64,000 bases of DNA from contig DASTAW010000062.1 of NCBI GenBank assembly GCA_035712365.1, positions 1-64,000 on the forward strand, written 5' to 3'. The DNA comes from Terriglobia bacterium. Its GTDB lineage: Bacteria; Acidobacteriota; Terriglobia; UBA7540. The notes beneath the pieces were generated by a model. That model was not told the origin of the DNA, did not search any database, and was given only the letters and a program-made list of their open reading frames with translations. Below, piece by piece: positions 8,444-17,897 of this stretch (its first letter is position 1; every line of letters starts with the position of its first letter). The position numbers and the translations under genes are program-made.

Positions 8444-8470
8444 ACCCTCTCCCGGAAGGCGAGGGTTTTT
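8444..8470 (+). terminator. Intrinsic terminator-like hairpin
   Basis: ACCCTC at 8444-8449 pairs with GAGGGT at 8461-8466 around an 11-base loop, followed by TTTTT. It could end plus-strand transcription that reads past the kinase gene. Its stem overlaps an intergenic repeat. Confidence 0.5.
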
Positions 8471-8560
8471 AGATTGGTGTTCCGCCGTGGGCCGGCTATC
8501 TTACACACGTGGCGGCGTAAAGCCGCCGCTACGGTTTCGCTCTCTTTGGACGCACAGCAG

Positions 8561-8717
8561 ATTCCTCGTCGCCCGTCGGCTCTCGGAATGACCCGTGGAG
8601 GGCTGGCTTCCAGAAAGAAGAGCCGCGGACCCCAAAATCGGGGGACCGCGCTACCAGCTTTTGGTTGGGTGCAGAAGCAGATTCCTCGGGCCGGAAGGGC
8701 ACCGGTCCTCGGAATGA
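8561..8717. repeat. Two copies of an ATTCCTCG...GGAATGAC repeat
   Basis: Unit 1 (about 8561-8595) and unit 2 (about 8678-8717) both start with CAGATTCCTCG and end with CTCGGAATGAC, with variable GC-rich middles. A more diverged relative (TGGGATGCTTCGCGAC...CAGCATGAC) lies at about 4170-4199. These are short non-coding dispersed repeats. Confidence 0.5.
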
Positions 8718-8751
8718 CGGCGTGCAGTAAACAATTACGTGGGACACGACG

Positions 8752-10458
8752 CTACCGCTTGAAGGGGCGGGTGGAGAGGATTTTGCCGCCTTCCTGGATG
8801 GTGTAGGAGGTGTTGGCTTTCAGGTTTTTGAGGGCATCTTCGTGGCCGCTGGGCCAGATGATGTGTACTTCTTCGGCCGAACCCGCCTTGCCGAGTCCAA
8901 AGGTCAGCGGCAGTTCGCTCTGCGAGCAGTAGCTGGAGCCGGAGTGGACGGTCTGCCAGTTGGCGGCGCCGCCGGAGCGCACCCAGACTCGCGCTCCGAT
9001 GCCGTTGCGGTTTGAGCGGGTCCCGACGGTCTTGATGCGAATGGCGTTGGCGGAATTTTCGCCCTCGTTTCTGAACAGATACGCGGGGCCGTTGTTAGTG
9101 GTGACCAGAACGTCCAGGTAACCATCATTGTTGATGTCGGCGTACGCCGCGCCGCGCGCCACGATCTGCCTGCTGAAGCCGAGCTCTTTTCCCACCTCAT
9201 CAAAGCGCTCCTGGCCATCATTCTTGAAAACCAGCGGCCGTTCCGCGTAGGTCACCTGGGCCTGGATGCGCGCGATGTCGGGCTCGATGTGGCCGTTGGC
9301 AACAAAAAGGTCCTGAAGGCCGTCGAGGTTGTAATCAAAAAAGAAAAGGCCGAACGACAGCGACAGGCGGCTTTCCTGCCCGATGGCTGACTGCGGCGCG
9401 ACGTCGATAAAGAAATTGTGCTTCTCGTTGTGATAAAGCCCCAGCATCTGGTTTGAGAAATTGCCGATGGCCAGGCTGGGGTAGCCGGAGCGGTCAAAAT
9501 CAGCGGCGTCAATGCCCATGGCGCCGCGCGCGATGCCGTTGGCGTCGTAGGCGATTCCGGCCTGGACGGCGTCCTGCGTAAACGTCCCGTCATGATTATT
9601 GTGATAGAGCTTGTTGGGTTCGGTGTCGTTTGACACGGCAAGGTCCGGCCAGCCGTCCATATCGTAATCGACGACGGCCACGCCCAGATTTTTGCCGGTA
9701 GGGTCGTAGATGCCGGCCTTTTTGGTGACGTCCTCGAAGCGTCCGCCGCCGAGATTGTGGAACAGGCGACAGCTTTGTCCCTTGTAGGCGCCGGGAGTGC
9801 AATAGGACTTGTGTTGCCCGTCGAGCGAGCAGTAAATATCCGTTTTCTCCGACCACTCGACGTAATTGCAGACGAACAGATCGAGCTTTCCGTCTTTATC
9901 GTAATCCACCCAGGCTGCGCTGGCGCCGAAGCCCGTGTTGTTCACATCCGCGGCTTTGGTAACGTCACGAAACCTGCCGTTATGCTCATTGTGGAAGAGG
10001 CGCGCTTCGCCGAGCCCGGTGACGTAAATATCGTCCCAGCCGTCATTGTCATAATCGCCGATGGCGACTCCCATTCCATACATCGGGATATTCAGGCCGG
10101 CGCGCGCGGTGACGTCGGTAAACATGCCGTTGCCGTTGTTGTGGTAGAGCTTCATGGTCGTCTGCCGGCGGACGTAGCCGGGGAAATCGGTCCCGTTGAT
10201 CAGCAGGATGTCCTGATTTCCATCGTTGTCGTAATCGATGAAGGCGCAGCCCGAGCCCATCGTTTCCGGCAGAAATTTCTTGCCGAAACTGCCGTTGTTG
10301 TGGATGAAATGAATGCCCGCCTGGGGCGCGATGTTGACGTAATGCCTGGCGGGCGTGGCAGCCGCGGCGGAAACGAGGCGCGGACCGCCGATCTGCGCCG
10401 CACCAGCCATCAACATCAAGTTCTTGAGAAAATCGCGGCGCGAAGATGGATTCATCAT
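8752..10458 (-). CDS. Tat-exported CRTAC1 family protein (FG-GAP/VCBS propeller + ASPIC/UnbV)
   Basis: 568 residues. The N-terminus SSRRDFLKNLMLMAGAA is a twin-arginine signal. Seven calcium-binding FG-GAP repeats follow (DYDNDGNQDILL, DYDNDGWDDIYV, DYDKDGKLDLFV, DYDMDGWPDLAV, DFDRSGYPSLAI, DYNLDGLQDLFV, DINNDGYLDVLV), consistent with a seven-bladed beta propeller. The fifth repeat lacks the usual second aspartate pair. A C-terminal ASPIC/UnbV domain follows (RSNRNGIGARVWV ... YCSQSELPLTFGLG ... IIWPSG). Three cysteines in CSLDG...YCTP...C are shared with the paralogue at 14023-15771. It lies downstream of the multiheme cytochrome gene on the same strand, 87 bases away. The biochemical role is unknown. 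Confidence 0.92.
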   Translation of the reverse strand: MMNPSSRRDFLKNLMLMAGAAQIGGPRLVSAAAATPARHYVNIAPQAGIHFIHNNGSFGKKFLPETMGSGCAFIDYDNDGNQDILLINGTDFPGYVRRQTTMKLYHNNGNGMFTDVTARAGLNIPMYGMGVAIGDYDNDGWDDIYVTGLGEARLFHNEHNGRFRDVTKAADVNNTGFGASAAWVDYDKDGKLDLFVCNYVEWSEKTDIYCSLDGQHKSYCTPGAYKGQSCRLFHNLGGGRFEDVTKKAGIYDPTGKNLGVAVVDYDMDGWPDLAVSNDTEPNKLYHNNHDGTFTQDAVQAGIAYDANGIARGAMGIDAADFDRSGYPSLAIGNFSNQMLGLYHNEKHNFFIDVAPQSAIGQESRLSLSFGLFFFDYNLDGLQDLFVANGHIEPDIARIQAQVTYAERPLVFKNDGQERFDEVGKELGFSRQIVARGAAYADINNDGYLDVLVTTNNGPAYLFRNEGENSANAIRIKTVGTRSNRNGIGARVWVRSGGAANWQTVHSGSSYCSQSELPLTFGLGKAGSAEEVHIIWPSGHEDALKNLKANTSYTIQEGGKILSTRPFKR

Positions 10459-10545
10459 TATCGGTCAGAAACCTTTCAAGAATTCAGCCCCGAGAAGAGG
10501 GAAGCCGCAGTTGATGATAGCTGCTCCGCTGCCGAAGAGCGATGC

Positions 10546-13500
10546 TTACCGAGCAGCCCGCGTTTCCGCCACAATCTTGTGCGCGGGGCGCGCGTGTAGT
10601 TTCTTACCGGCGGCAACTTTGGTGGCGTGGTGCGCGAGGCGTTTCTGCTGCGTCATTGTCCGGTGCGCCGCATGCATGTGGAGATTATCGCGTCTCGTGG
10701 CGGCGAGGTAGCCGTAGCTGCCGTCCTTCTTGTAGCGCTCGAGCGCAATCTGCTGCGCTTTTTGCAGCCTGCCCGGCAGCCAGTTCCACTGCTGGCCGTA
10801 GTTCCAGTAGAACTGGAGACCTTCGGCATTCTCGTCGTTGATCGAGACATGCTCATGGATGGGCTGGGCCTCGATGTTATCCTCCGGATGGCTCCGATCG
10901 TACGGGCCCAGGAGGGCGTTGGCGCTTTCGTCCGCCTTGAAGCGCATGTAAAGCTTCTCTTCGTGGTCCGATTTGGCGTTGTCCTGCAAGCCGCGATAGC
11001 AGAGCATCAGGTTGTAGTGCGCAATCAGGTCCTCTGGATCGATGCTCAGCGTATATTGGAACTGCTTCACGGCTTCCGTGTACTTGCGCTGGAGAAAAAG
11101 AATGTGGCCCATTTCATTGCTGACAACGCGATCGCCGGGATGGAGGTCATGGGCCTTCTTGTATTCCGAGTAGGCCTGTTCGTAGTCGCCCTGCGTCTGG
11201 TAAACCTGTCCCAGAAAATAATGCGAGCTCGCCAGGTTAGGATTCAGCGACATCGCCGTCTTCAGGAACGGGACGGCCTGGTCCACGTCGCCCTCCTGGA
11301 CAAGCGCCCGGGCCACGTTCACCCAGCCATCGGCATATTTTGGATCGATTTTTGTGACCATCTCGAACTCTCGCGCAGCGCCCTTCAGGTCGCCCTGCAG
11401 CAACAGGCCGATGCCGTAATCATTCCAGCGGTAAACGTCGTCTGGAAGCAGCCTGGTATTTTGCTCGAAAGGTTTCGAGGAGGCTGGCAGCACCGGCACT
11501 GTCTCGGTGTCCTCTGACATTACTATGGTGGGAACGTCGGGAACCTGCTTCACCCTGGCCGAAACATTCGAAAGGTCGCCATCGAAGAGCCAGTCGGTGT
11601 TGTCATAATACGGCGTCGTTTGGCGGTCTTTCTGATGCGGATCGGGCCGTCCCGCAAAGGCCCATTGAGTGTTCCACCAGTCGAACTTGCGGTAATTCAG
11701 TTTGGCGGTGAAAGTGATTTTGCCGCCGCAATCGTCCGGGACCTTCACTCGAAAATGGACGGCGTCGGCCGCGCCGGGAGGTATCAGATGCGCGTAAACC
11801 GTGGCGTGCGCCGACCAGGCGTTGCGCTTGTTGATCCAGTGCCCTTGTTGGTCGATCGAAAGCGAGCGGTAATAATGGGCCGCGGGATCGACAGGCCCTT
11901 TGCCGTTATCGGCCGCTTCGCCGCTCCAGAAGATGGTGTGGCCCTTGTCGTCCACTCCCTTAAGTTCCACCCAGCAATCGAATGCATCGACGGTGCCGCC
12001 TGGGAAGAAGTGTCCAAGGGATTTTGTGCGCACGACCACTTCAACCCGCGCGGTTTCGCCCCGGCGCAGATAGGCGACACCGCGATTGACCGGCGCCATC
12101 AGCTTTGCCGGAGGCGCAGCACTAACCTGTGCCGCTTCCAGGCCGCGGGCCGACTCTTCGCCGACGGCGAACATGGTGGAAGCCTGCGGGGCTCCACTCG
12201 GCGCGCGGGATAACTGCTCGGACTGGCCTTTGGGCTCATCGGTGATGGCGAAGATGTCCACTGTCACCGCGCCTTTCAGAAACTTCTCAACATCTGCCAC
12301 CTGAGACGCATCGCCGTGGGAAGTCGGCACGGCCGTATTCGCCGCCACAAAGCGGTGCGAATGGACGTAGCCGTCGATGTTTCCAAAATCGCCGGATTTG
12401 ACCATCGGCATGTGGCAATCAACGCAGACCATCGGCTTGGGGGGATAGTAGAACGACCGCGCGCTGTTGCCCGAAACGCCGCTCCCTTGCCAGTTGTCGT
12501 AGTCGTTGAATCCGCGTAGCCAACGATAGTGGTCCACAGGAACGTCCAGATGGACCTTGTGGCATGATGAGCAGAACTCTGCCACGTACCGGCGATCGCG
12601 GTGAAAGGGTTTTAGGAAGACCTTCCGATGCGGCTTGGGATTGAGAAGGATTGAAAAATTGGCGATGTAGCGCATCAGCGGGCTCTTGCTGGCCACCAGG
12701 CGGTCGAGCTGCGGGTATTTCATCACGTAGCTGCCGTTTCCCATGGTGCTGGTGACGTGCGCGATCGCATGGCACGACATGCAGCCCAGACCGGCCTGGC
12801 CTTCCGGCGTGAACTCGATCTGGCGGACCGGGTGTTTCTGCATCATGTCGGTGAAGGCGACTGCATGGTCATGGCAACCGGCGCACCACATCGACGGCTT
12901 GATCCCGATGGTGTCCTGCATGTACTCGATCGACTTGCGGTACCACTGATTGTTGAAGGACGAGAAGTGGTGCATCGAGTGCTGCCATTGGGAATAGATG
13001 TCCTTATGGCACGGCTGGCAGGTCTCCGAATTCATGAAGAACTGGTTGGGAATGGTCCTGCCGTCAGCCGTCTGCGCGGAGTTGGGCCACATCAGGCTGT
13101 TCTTGCCTCCACCTTCCTGGTACATGCTGACGGGCGCGGTTGGCGGGTTCTTGATCATATATTCCGGGTTGGGGAAATAGTGATGGTAAAGGGAAACCAC
13201 GCCATAGAAGATCAGAGCTGCAACAAATCCGGCTCCGGCAATCCGCCACGGATTGCGAGCGAATTGAATTTCGCGGCCGCGCAGCCAGGAGCGCAGACGG
13301 ACCAGCAGGAAGATAAGGCCGGCGATTGAAAATCCCACGTGGAGGTAAAGGGCGAGGCTGTGAGGGACCGTCATTCCGGCGAAGAACAGGTAAACTCCGA
13401 AGCCCGCGGCAAGCGCGAGACAGACGATGGAAATCCAGCCTGAAACGCCCCTGATGTATTCCCGATGCCGATTGAGATAAATGACGAAGAGAACGGCGGC

Positions 13501-13665
13501 CAGCACGCCCAGGAAGGGATGCAGGAGCGCATTGGCGACGTAGAAGAGATCCGGCGTGGCGTACGCAGCCAGATAGGCGGCGTTGAATACCAGCACCAGC
13601 CCAAGAACGAACAGGACCCTGCTCAGACCGCGACGGCGACCACTGCCATTGGGATCAGCACTCAT
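10546..13665 (-). CDS. Membrane-bound multiheme cytochrome c with TPR repeats
   Basis: 1039 residues. Four transmembrane helices in the first 130 residues are followed by a short loop and a helix near 145-165. Five CXXCH heme-attachment motifs come next (CQPCH, CAGCH, CMSCH, CSSCH, CVDCH), as in cytochrome c554/NapC-NrfB-like redox proteins. A beta-rich region and about five tetratricopeptide repeats (for example YADGWVNVARALVQEGDVDQ, ASSHYFLGQVYQTQGDYEQ) follow, with a strongly basic histidine-rich tail. It is probably anchored in the inner membrane with a large periplasmic electron-transfer domain. The ATG at 13665 was preferred over an upstream TTG. Partners are unknown, but the CRTAC1 gene is immediately downstream. 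Confidence 0.9.
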   Translation of the reverse strand: MSADPNGSGRRRGLSRVLFVLGLVLVFNAAYLAAYATPDLFYVANALLHPFLGVLAAVLFVIYLNRHREYIRGVSGWISIVCLALAAGFGVYLFFAGMTVPHSLALYLHVGFSIAGLIFLLVRLRSWLRGREIQFARNPWRIAGAGFVAALIFYGVVSLYHHYFPNPEYMIKNPPTAPVSMYQEGGGKNSLMWPNSAQTADGRTIPNQFFMNSETCQPCHKDIYSQWQHSMHHFSSFNNQWYRKSIEYMQDTIGIKPSMWCAGCHDHAVAFTDMMQKHPVRQIEFTPEGQAGLGCMSCHAIAHVTSTMGNGSYVMKYPQLDRLVASKSPLMRYIANFSILLNPKPHRKVFLKPFHRDRRYVAEFCSSCHKVHLDVPVDHYRWLRGFNDYDNWQGSGVSGNSARSFYYPPKPMVCVDCHMPMVKSGDFGNIDGYVHSHRFVAANTAVPTSHGDASQVADVEKFLKGAVTVDIFAITDEPKGQSEQLSRAPSGAPQASTMFAVGEESARGLEAAQVSAAPPAKLMAPVNRGVAYLRRGETARVEVVVRTKSLGHFFPGGTVDAFDCWVELKGVDDKGHTIFWSGEAADNGKGPVDPAAHYYRSLSIDQQGHWINKRNAWSAHATVYAHLIPPGAADAVHFRVKVPDDCGGKITFTAKLNYRKFDWWNTQWAFAGRPDPHQKDRQTTPYYDNTDWLFDGDLSNVSARVKQVPDVPTIVMSEDTETVPVLPASSKPFEQNTRLLPDDVYRWNDYGIGLLLQGDLKGAAREFEMVTKIDPKYADGWVNVARALVQEGDVDQAVPFLKTAMSLNPNLASSHYFLGQVYQTQGDYEQAYSEYKKAHDLHPGDRVVSNEMGHILFLQRKYTEAVKQFQYTLSIDPEDLIAHYNLMLCYRGLQDNAKSDHEEKLYMRFKADESANALLGPYDRSHPEDNIEAQPIHEHVSINDENAEGLQFYWNYGQQWNWLPGRLQKAQQIALERYKKDGSYGYLAATRRDNLHMHAAHRTMTQQKRLAHHATKVAAGKKLHARPAHKIVAETRAAR

Positions 13666-14022
13666 GTGCAATTGAAAGCGTCCTTCTTGCCCCGACCGCG
13701 ACGCCGAGGGCTTTACCTTATCGAATTCCGCCCGGGTATTGCAAGGTCGTTTTGTACCTGCCAGATGATTTTAAACCACTACGAACTTGGTTTTTTTGGA
13801 TTAGGCACGCGGGCCGGCCCGGAAGATAAAAAGAGCGGCACGTTTTCTTGCGGGTCTTCGATGCTCGTCCCACTCCGTGTTAGTCTGAACCTACTACATC
13901 GCTGCACAGATTCGATTAGACGATCCGCTAAAAAGTTCTACCATCGGAAAAGCGCTTGCCCTCAAGCACAGGACGCCGTTATTGTGAATTCACTCAGGCG
14001 TCGGGTCCGGAATGTACACGCA
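13666..14022. other. Divergent intergenic region of the CRTAC1/cytochrome cluster
   Basis: 357 bases separate two divergently transcribed operons and must hold both promoters. No clear consensus pair stands out; TTGCCC at about 13955 and TATTGT at about 13979 are a weak plus-strand possibility. No operator-like palindrome was recognised with confidence. Confidence 0.35.
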
Positions 14023-15771
14023 ATGAACCGTCGGAATTTGCTCAAGCTGCTTGCGGGGATTGGGGCTGTAGGCGGCGCGGGCGGCCTGGTTTACGAGTCA
14101 CCGCGCATCCGGGAGGAACTCGTGCGGCTGACGCGTCGAAATCCCCCCAGCCACTCGTTTCAGAACCAACTCGTTGATGTTACCGCGCAAGCTGGCATCG
14201 TCTTCAGTCACAACAGCGGCGCGTTCGGGGCGAAATATCTGCCGGAAACTCTGGGTTCCGGCTGCGCCTTCCTGGACTATGACAACGATGGCTGGCTGGA
14301 CATCCTGCTGATCAACGGAAAAGACTGGCCGGGGCACGGCAACCGCCGCACCACGATGAAGCTCTATCGTAACAACCAAAACGGAACCTTCACGGACGTT
14401 ACACGCGAGGCCGGCCTCGACGTTGAAATGTACGGCATCGGCGTGGCGGTGGGGGATTACGACAACGATGGATTTGACGATTTTTACGTTACCACGTATG
14501 GCCAGAGCCGGCTTTTCCGCAACAACGGTAACGGCACCTTTACGGACGTAACGCGAGCCGCGCGCCTCAGCGGCTACTCGAGCCTGAGCACCTCCGCGTT
14601 GTGGTTTGACTATGATCGGGACGGCCATCTGGACTTGCTGGTGGCCAACTACGTCAAGTGGTCTCCGGAAACGGACATCTTCTGCAGCCTGGATGGAAAG
14701 ACCAAGTCGTATTGCACGCCGGAGGCATATCCGGGAACAACCTGCTGGCTTTTCCATAACCGCGGCGACGGTACCTTTGAGGACGTCACCGGCGAGTCCG
14801 GCCTGCACGATCCCACCTCCAAGTCGCTCGGCATCACGATGATCGATTACGATCTTGACGGCTGGCCCGATGTCTTCATCGCCAACGACACGCAGCCCAA
14901 CAAGCTTTATCACAACAACCACGACGGAACTTTCACGGAGGTTGCAGTCTCGGCAGGAGTCGCCTTCAGCGAAGACGGCGTGGCCAGGGCCGGAATGGGC
15001 GCTGACGCCGCCGACTACGACAACTCCGGCATGCCCAGCCTGGTGGTCACCAACTTTTCGCAGCAGATGGTGGGCCTCTATCGGAACGAGGGCCACGGCT
15101 TCTTTATTGACGAGGCGCCCTCGACCGCAGTGGGACAATCCACGCGAATGATGCTTGGCTTCGGCTGCTTCTTTTTTGACGTTGATCTCGACAGCATGCT
15201 TGACCTGCTGGTGGCCAACGGCCATATCGACGCCACCATCAGCCGGGTTGACGCCAGTATCACCTATGCAGAGCCGCCGCGCTTGTTTCATAATGAAGGG
15301 CGTGGCAAGTTCCGTGATATCAGCGCGCTGGTGGGAAAATCGTTCGACCAGCCGAAAGTGGCCCGGGGCGCCGCTTACGGAGATTTTGACAACGACGGCG
15401 ACCTCGACGTGCTGATGACGACGAATAACGGGGCCGCGTATCTTTATCGCAACGATGCGGGAGAGAACCACAGCATCAGGTTTTCCACGGTCGGCGTCCG
15501 CTCAAACCGGGATGGAATTGGAACTAATGTTCACATCTGGGCGCCTCAGGGAAAACGCTGGCTGACGGTAAAGAGCGGGTCGAGTTATCTGTCCTGCTCC
15601 GATCCGAGAGTCACTTTCGGTCTTGGCCCTCACCGGTATATCGAAAGAGCATTGTTGGAGTGGCCGAGCGGGGAGAAGCAGGAACTCGGAAGGCTGCAAG
15701 CCGGGCGCACGTATGTGGTCCAGGAAGGTAAGGGCATCATCGGCGATGTTCCCTTCCACGGTATGACTTAA
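14023..15771 (+). CDS. CRTAC1 family protein, paralogue of the 8752-10458 gene
   Basis: 582 residues starting MNRRNLLKLLAGIGAVGGAGG, a twin-arginine-like signal (RRNLLK). The frame is open further upstream, but that part has no family similarity and the ATG at 14023 gives the signal peptide. Seven FG-GAP repeats (DYDNDGWLDILL to DFDNDGDLDVLM) and an ASPIC/UnbV end (RSNRDGIGTNVHIW, LLEWPSG) mirror the other copy blade for blade, including a degenerate fifth repeat (DYDNSGMPSLVV) and the CSLDG/YCTP/C cysteines. It is followed four bases later by a histidine kinase gene, so all three genes downstream of this promoter probably form an operon. Confidence 0.92.
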   Translation: MNRRNLLKLLAGIGAVGGAGGLVYESPRIREELVRLTRRNPPSHSFQNQLVDVTAQAGIVFSHNSGAFGAKYLPETLGSGCAFLDYDNDGWLDILLINGKDWPGHGNRRTTMKLYRNNQNGTFTDVTREAGLDVEMYGIGVAVGDYDNDGFDDFYVTTYGQSRLFRNNGNGTFTDVTRAARLSGYSSLSTSALWFDYDRDGHLDLLVANYVKWSPETDIFCSLDGKTKSYCTPEAYPGTTCWLFHNRGDGTFEDVTGESGLHDPTSKSLGITMIDYDLDGWPDVFIANDTQPNKLYHNNHDGTFTEVAVSAGVAFSEDGVARAGMGADAADYDNSGMPSLVVTNFSQQMVGLYRNEGHGFFIDEAPSTAVGQSTRMMLGFGCFFFDVDLDSMLDLLVANGHIDATISRVDASITYAEPPRLFHNEGRGKFRDISALVGKSFDQPKVARGAAYGDFDNDGDLDVLMTTNNGAAYLYRNDAGENHSIRFSTVGVRSNRDGIGTNVHIWAPQGKRWLTVKSGSSYLSCSDPRVTFGLGPHRYIERALLEWPSGEKQELGRLQAGRTYVVQEGKGIIGDVPFHGMT

Positions 15772-15775
15772 GCCC

Positions 15776-17194
15776 ATGAGCGAGTCGGCCTCGCAGTACG
15801 AGCAGTTGCGGAAAATTCCATCGCCCTCCACGCGCCTGTGGATCGGCCTCTGCATTATTCTTTCCATCTTCCTCATTTTTGTCGTGTACAGCAGCCGCCA
15901 GATCCGCTGGCTTGAAGACTTCCAGGTCAACGTGGTGCAAAAGAACCGCAAGGCCTCATTGCAGCTTTCGCGGCTGCAGAACGATGCCTATTTGCTGGCG
16001 ATCTCACTGCAAGGCGTAGCGTTCTCCAAAAGCCGTTATCCCATCCGCGACTGGGAACCGGAATTCACGCGCCTCCGGAACGATATGGAAAATGCCGCGA
16101 TGCTTGAGGGCCGATATGCTGTTGACACGCCCGCCAGCCACGACAAGCGGATGCAATTACGCCAGGTCCTGGCGGATTTCGGCACCACTGCAGACGGCAT
16201 TTTTGGCCTGGCGCGGCAAGGCAAAACTGCAGAAGCACGAACATTGATCCAGACAGAGCTTGAGAACAAGCGGGCCGTCATTTCCGAGATCATTTTCAGC
16301 CTCCTGAAGCTGAATGACCAGGCGCAGTCCGATGCCGCCGACCGCATCAACGCGACGTATGAAAACGTCAAGACCGACATCCTGCTGATCACGGCCCTGT
16401 TGTTCCTGCTGGCGCTGGGGACCGGCCTTTACACGTTTGCAGCTAATAAAAAGACCTTCGCAAAGCTGCAGCATCTGGCCGAGCAACTCCAGGAGCAATC
16501 CGGGCAATTGCGGAAGCTCTCCTGGAAGCTGATCGAGGTCCAGGAGGAGACGCTTCGGCGCGTCGCCCGGGACCTGCACGACGAGTTCGGGCAGATCCTC
16601 ACTGCCATCGGCGTCATGCTGAACCGGGCAGGGCGCAAGGCCCACCATCCCGATCCCGCCCTGATTGCGGAGCTTGAGTACGTCAAGAACATTGTTGAAG
16701 AGACGCTCGCGAAAGTCCGTGACCAGTCGCAGATGTTCCGTCCCGGCGTCCTGGACGATTTCGGGCTTGACCAGACGCTCGACTGGTTCACGCGCCAGTT
16801 CTCGCGCCAGGCAGGAATCAACATCCATTTCAGCGGCGCGTTGCGAAGCGGACGGTTGCCTCCGGAAGAATCCATCCACGTTTATCGCATCGTCCAGGAG
16901 GCGCTTAACAACGTGGCGCGCCACTCCCGGGCCACCGAAGCGTGGGTGGAGATGGAAGAGCGCGAACGCGAACTGCGCCTGGAAGTCCGCGACAATGGTG
17001 TAGGATTTGAAACAGGCAACCCGGCGGAACGGTCTCCGAATGACGGTATCGGCTTGATGGGGATGCGCGAGCGCGCCGAACACCTGAACGGCACGCTTAA
17101 GGTACAATCAACTCCGGGTAAGGGCACTGCCATCAACGTCCGAATACCGCTGAAAGAAGCGCCGGAATCACGCTTCGCTGAAAAGGTAGGATAA
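15776..17194 (+). CDS. NarL/UhpB-type sensor histidine kinase
   Basis: 472 residues. Two transmembrane helices (about 24-46 and 203-224) flank a periplasmic sensor region of about 155 residues with no recognised domain. A HisKA_3 dimerisation domain follows with the phosphoacceptor in ARDLHDEFGQ (His268). The HATPase domain has the N box EALNNVARHS, DNGVGFE and GIGLMGMRERA. This class pairs with LuxR-type response regulators, and one starts five bases after the stop. The gene is coupled to the CRTAC1 paralogue upstream, so the sensed signal may concern the cytochrome/CRTAC1 system. That link is inferred from context only. Confidence 0.93.
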   Translation: MSESASQYEQLRKIPSPSTRLWIGLCIILSIFLIFVVYSSRQIRWLEDFQVNVVQKNRKASLQLSRLQNDAYLLAISLQGVAFSKSRYPIRDWEPEFTRLRNDMENAAMLEGRYAVDTPASHDKRMQLRQVLADFGTTADGIFGLARQGKTAEARTLIQTELENKRAVISEIIFSLLKLNDQAQSDAADRINATYENVKTDILLITALLFLLALGTGLYTFAANKKTFAKLQHLAEQLQEQSGQLRKLSWKLIEVQEETLRRVARDLHDEFGQILTAIGVMLNRAGRKAHHPDPALIAELEYVKNIVEETLAKVRDQSQMFRPGVLDDFGLDQTLDWFTRQFSRQAGINIHFSGALRSGRLPPEESIHVYRIVQEALNNVARHSRATEAWVEMEERERELRLEVRDNGVGFETGNPAERSPNDGIGLMGMRERAEHLNGTLKVQSTPGKGTAINVRIPLKEAPESRFAEKVG

Positions 17195-17199
17195 ACATC

Positions 17200-17874
17200 A
17201 TGCCGCCCGCTGCCGCCGAAAAAAAGGTCCGAGTTTTTCTGGCTGACGATCACGCGCTGGTCCGCCAGGGCTTCCGCCGTCTGCTGGAAGACGATGCCCG
17301 CATCACGATCGTGGGTGAAGCCAACACCGGGCTTTCTGCCATCGAGCAATGCGCGAAGCTCAAACCGGACGTCGTTGTGATGGACCTTTTGATGCCTGAA
17401 ATCGGAGGGCTCGAGGCTACGGCGGAAATCCTGAAGGCCAATCCGGAAACCAGGGTGCTGATCCTCAGCATGTATTCCAATCCAGCGTATGTTCGCAAGG
17501 CCATCGAAGCCGGCGCCAAGGGTTATATTTTGAAGGACGCGATTGAGGTCGATCTGGCCCAGGCCGTGGTGGTGCTCGCGCAGGGCGGCGCTTACATGAG
17601 CTCAGCAGTTTCAAACCTGGTGCTTGAAGGTCTCAAGGCGGGAACGATGCAGGAAGCGGGTGGAGATCCCTACGACCGCCTGACACTGAGAGAAAAGGAA
17701 GTCCTGCAGCTCATCGCCCAGGGAAAGTCCAACAAGGAAATCGCCGTGCTGCTGGACATCAGCATCAACACGGTGGCCGTCCATCGCGCGCGGCTGATGG
17801 AAACCTTGGGGCTTCACCGCACGGCGGAGCTGGTGCTTTACGCTGTAAAAAAGGGTATTGTCCAACCGCAATAG
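17200..17874 (+). CDS. NarL/FixJ family response regulator
   Basis: 224 residues. The receiver domain has acidic pair DDH near residue 16, the phosphoacceptor Asp62 in VVMDLLMPEIGG and a conserved lysine in GYILKDA. A LuxR-type helix-turn-helix follows (LTLREKEVLQLIAQGKSNKEIAVLLDIS... NTVAVHRARLMETLG). It is the cognate partner of the adjacent histidine kinase. Likely targets are the divergent CRTAC1/cytochrome promoters, but no binding site was recognised. Confidence 0.95.
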   Translation: MPPAAAEKKVRVFLADDHALVRQGFRRLLEDDARITIVGEANTGLSAIEQCAKLKPDVVVMDLLMPEIGGLEATAEILKANPETRVLILSMYSNPAYVRKAIEAGAKGYILKDAIEVDLAQAVVVLAQGGAYMSSAVSNLVLEGLKAGTMQEAGGDPYDRLTLREKEVLQLIAQGKSNKEIAVLLDISINTVAVHRARLMETLGLHRTAELVLYAVKKGIVQPQ

Positions 17875-17897
17875 ATTTCACGGCAGCTTTCCTTGTC

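Larger units (their letters stand above)
8381..8751. other. Gene-free repeat-rich stretch
   Basis: About 370 bases without a gene. It holds the palindromic repeat at 8404-8450, a terminator-like hairpin at 8444-8470, a GGCGGCGTAAAGCCGCC hairpin at about 8511-8530, and two copies of an ATTCCTCG...CTCGGAATGAC unit. Confidence 0.6.

Noticed and set aside
14098-15471. 457-codon open frame antisense to the CRTAC1 paralogue, and a 280-codon one (9757-10599) opposite the other copy
   Set aside because: They resemble each other only because the sense genes are paralogues; the translated composition is not protein-like.
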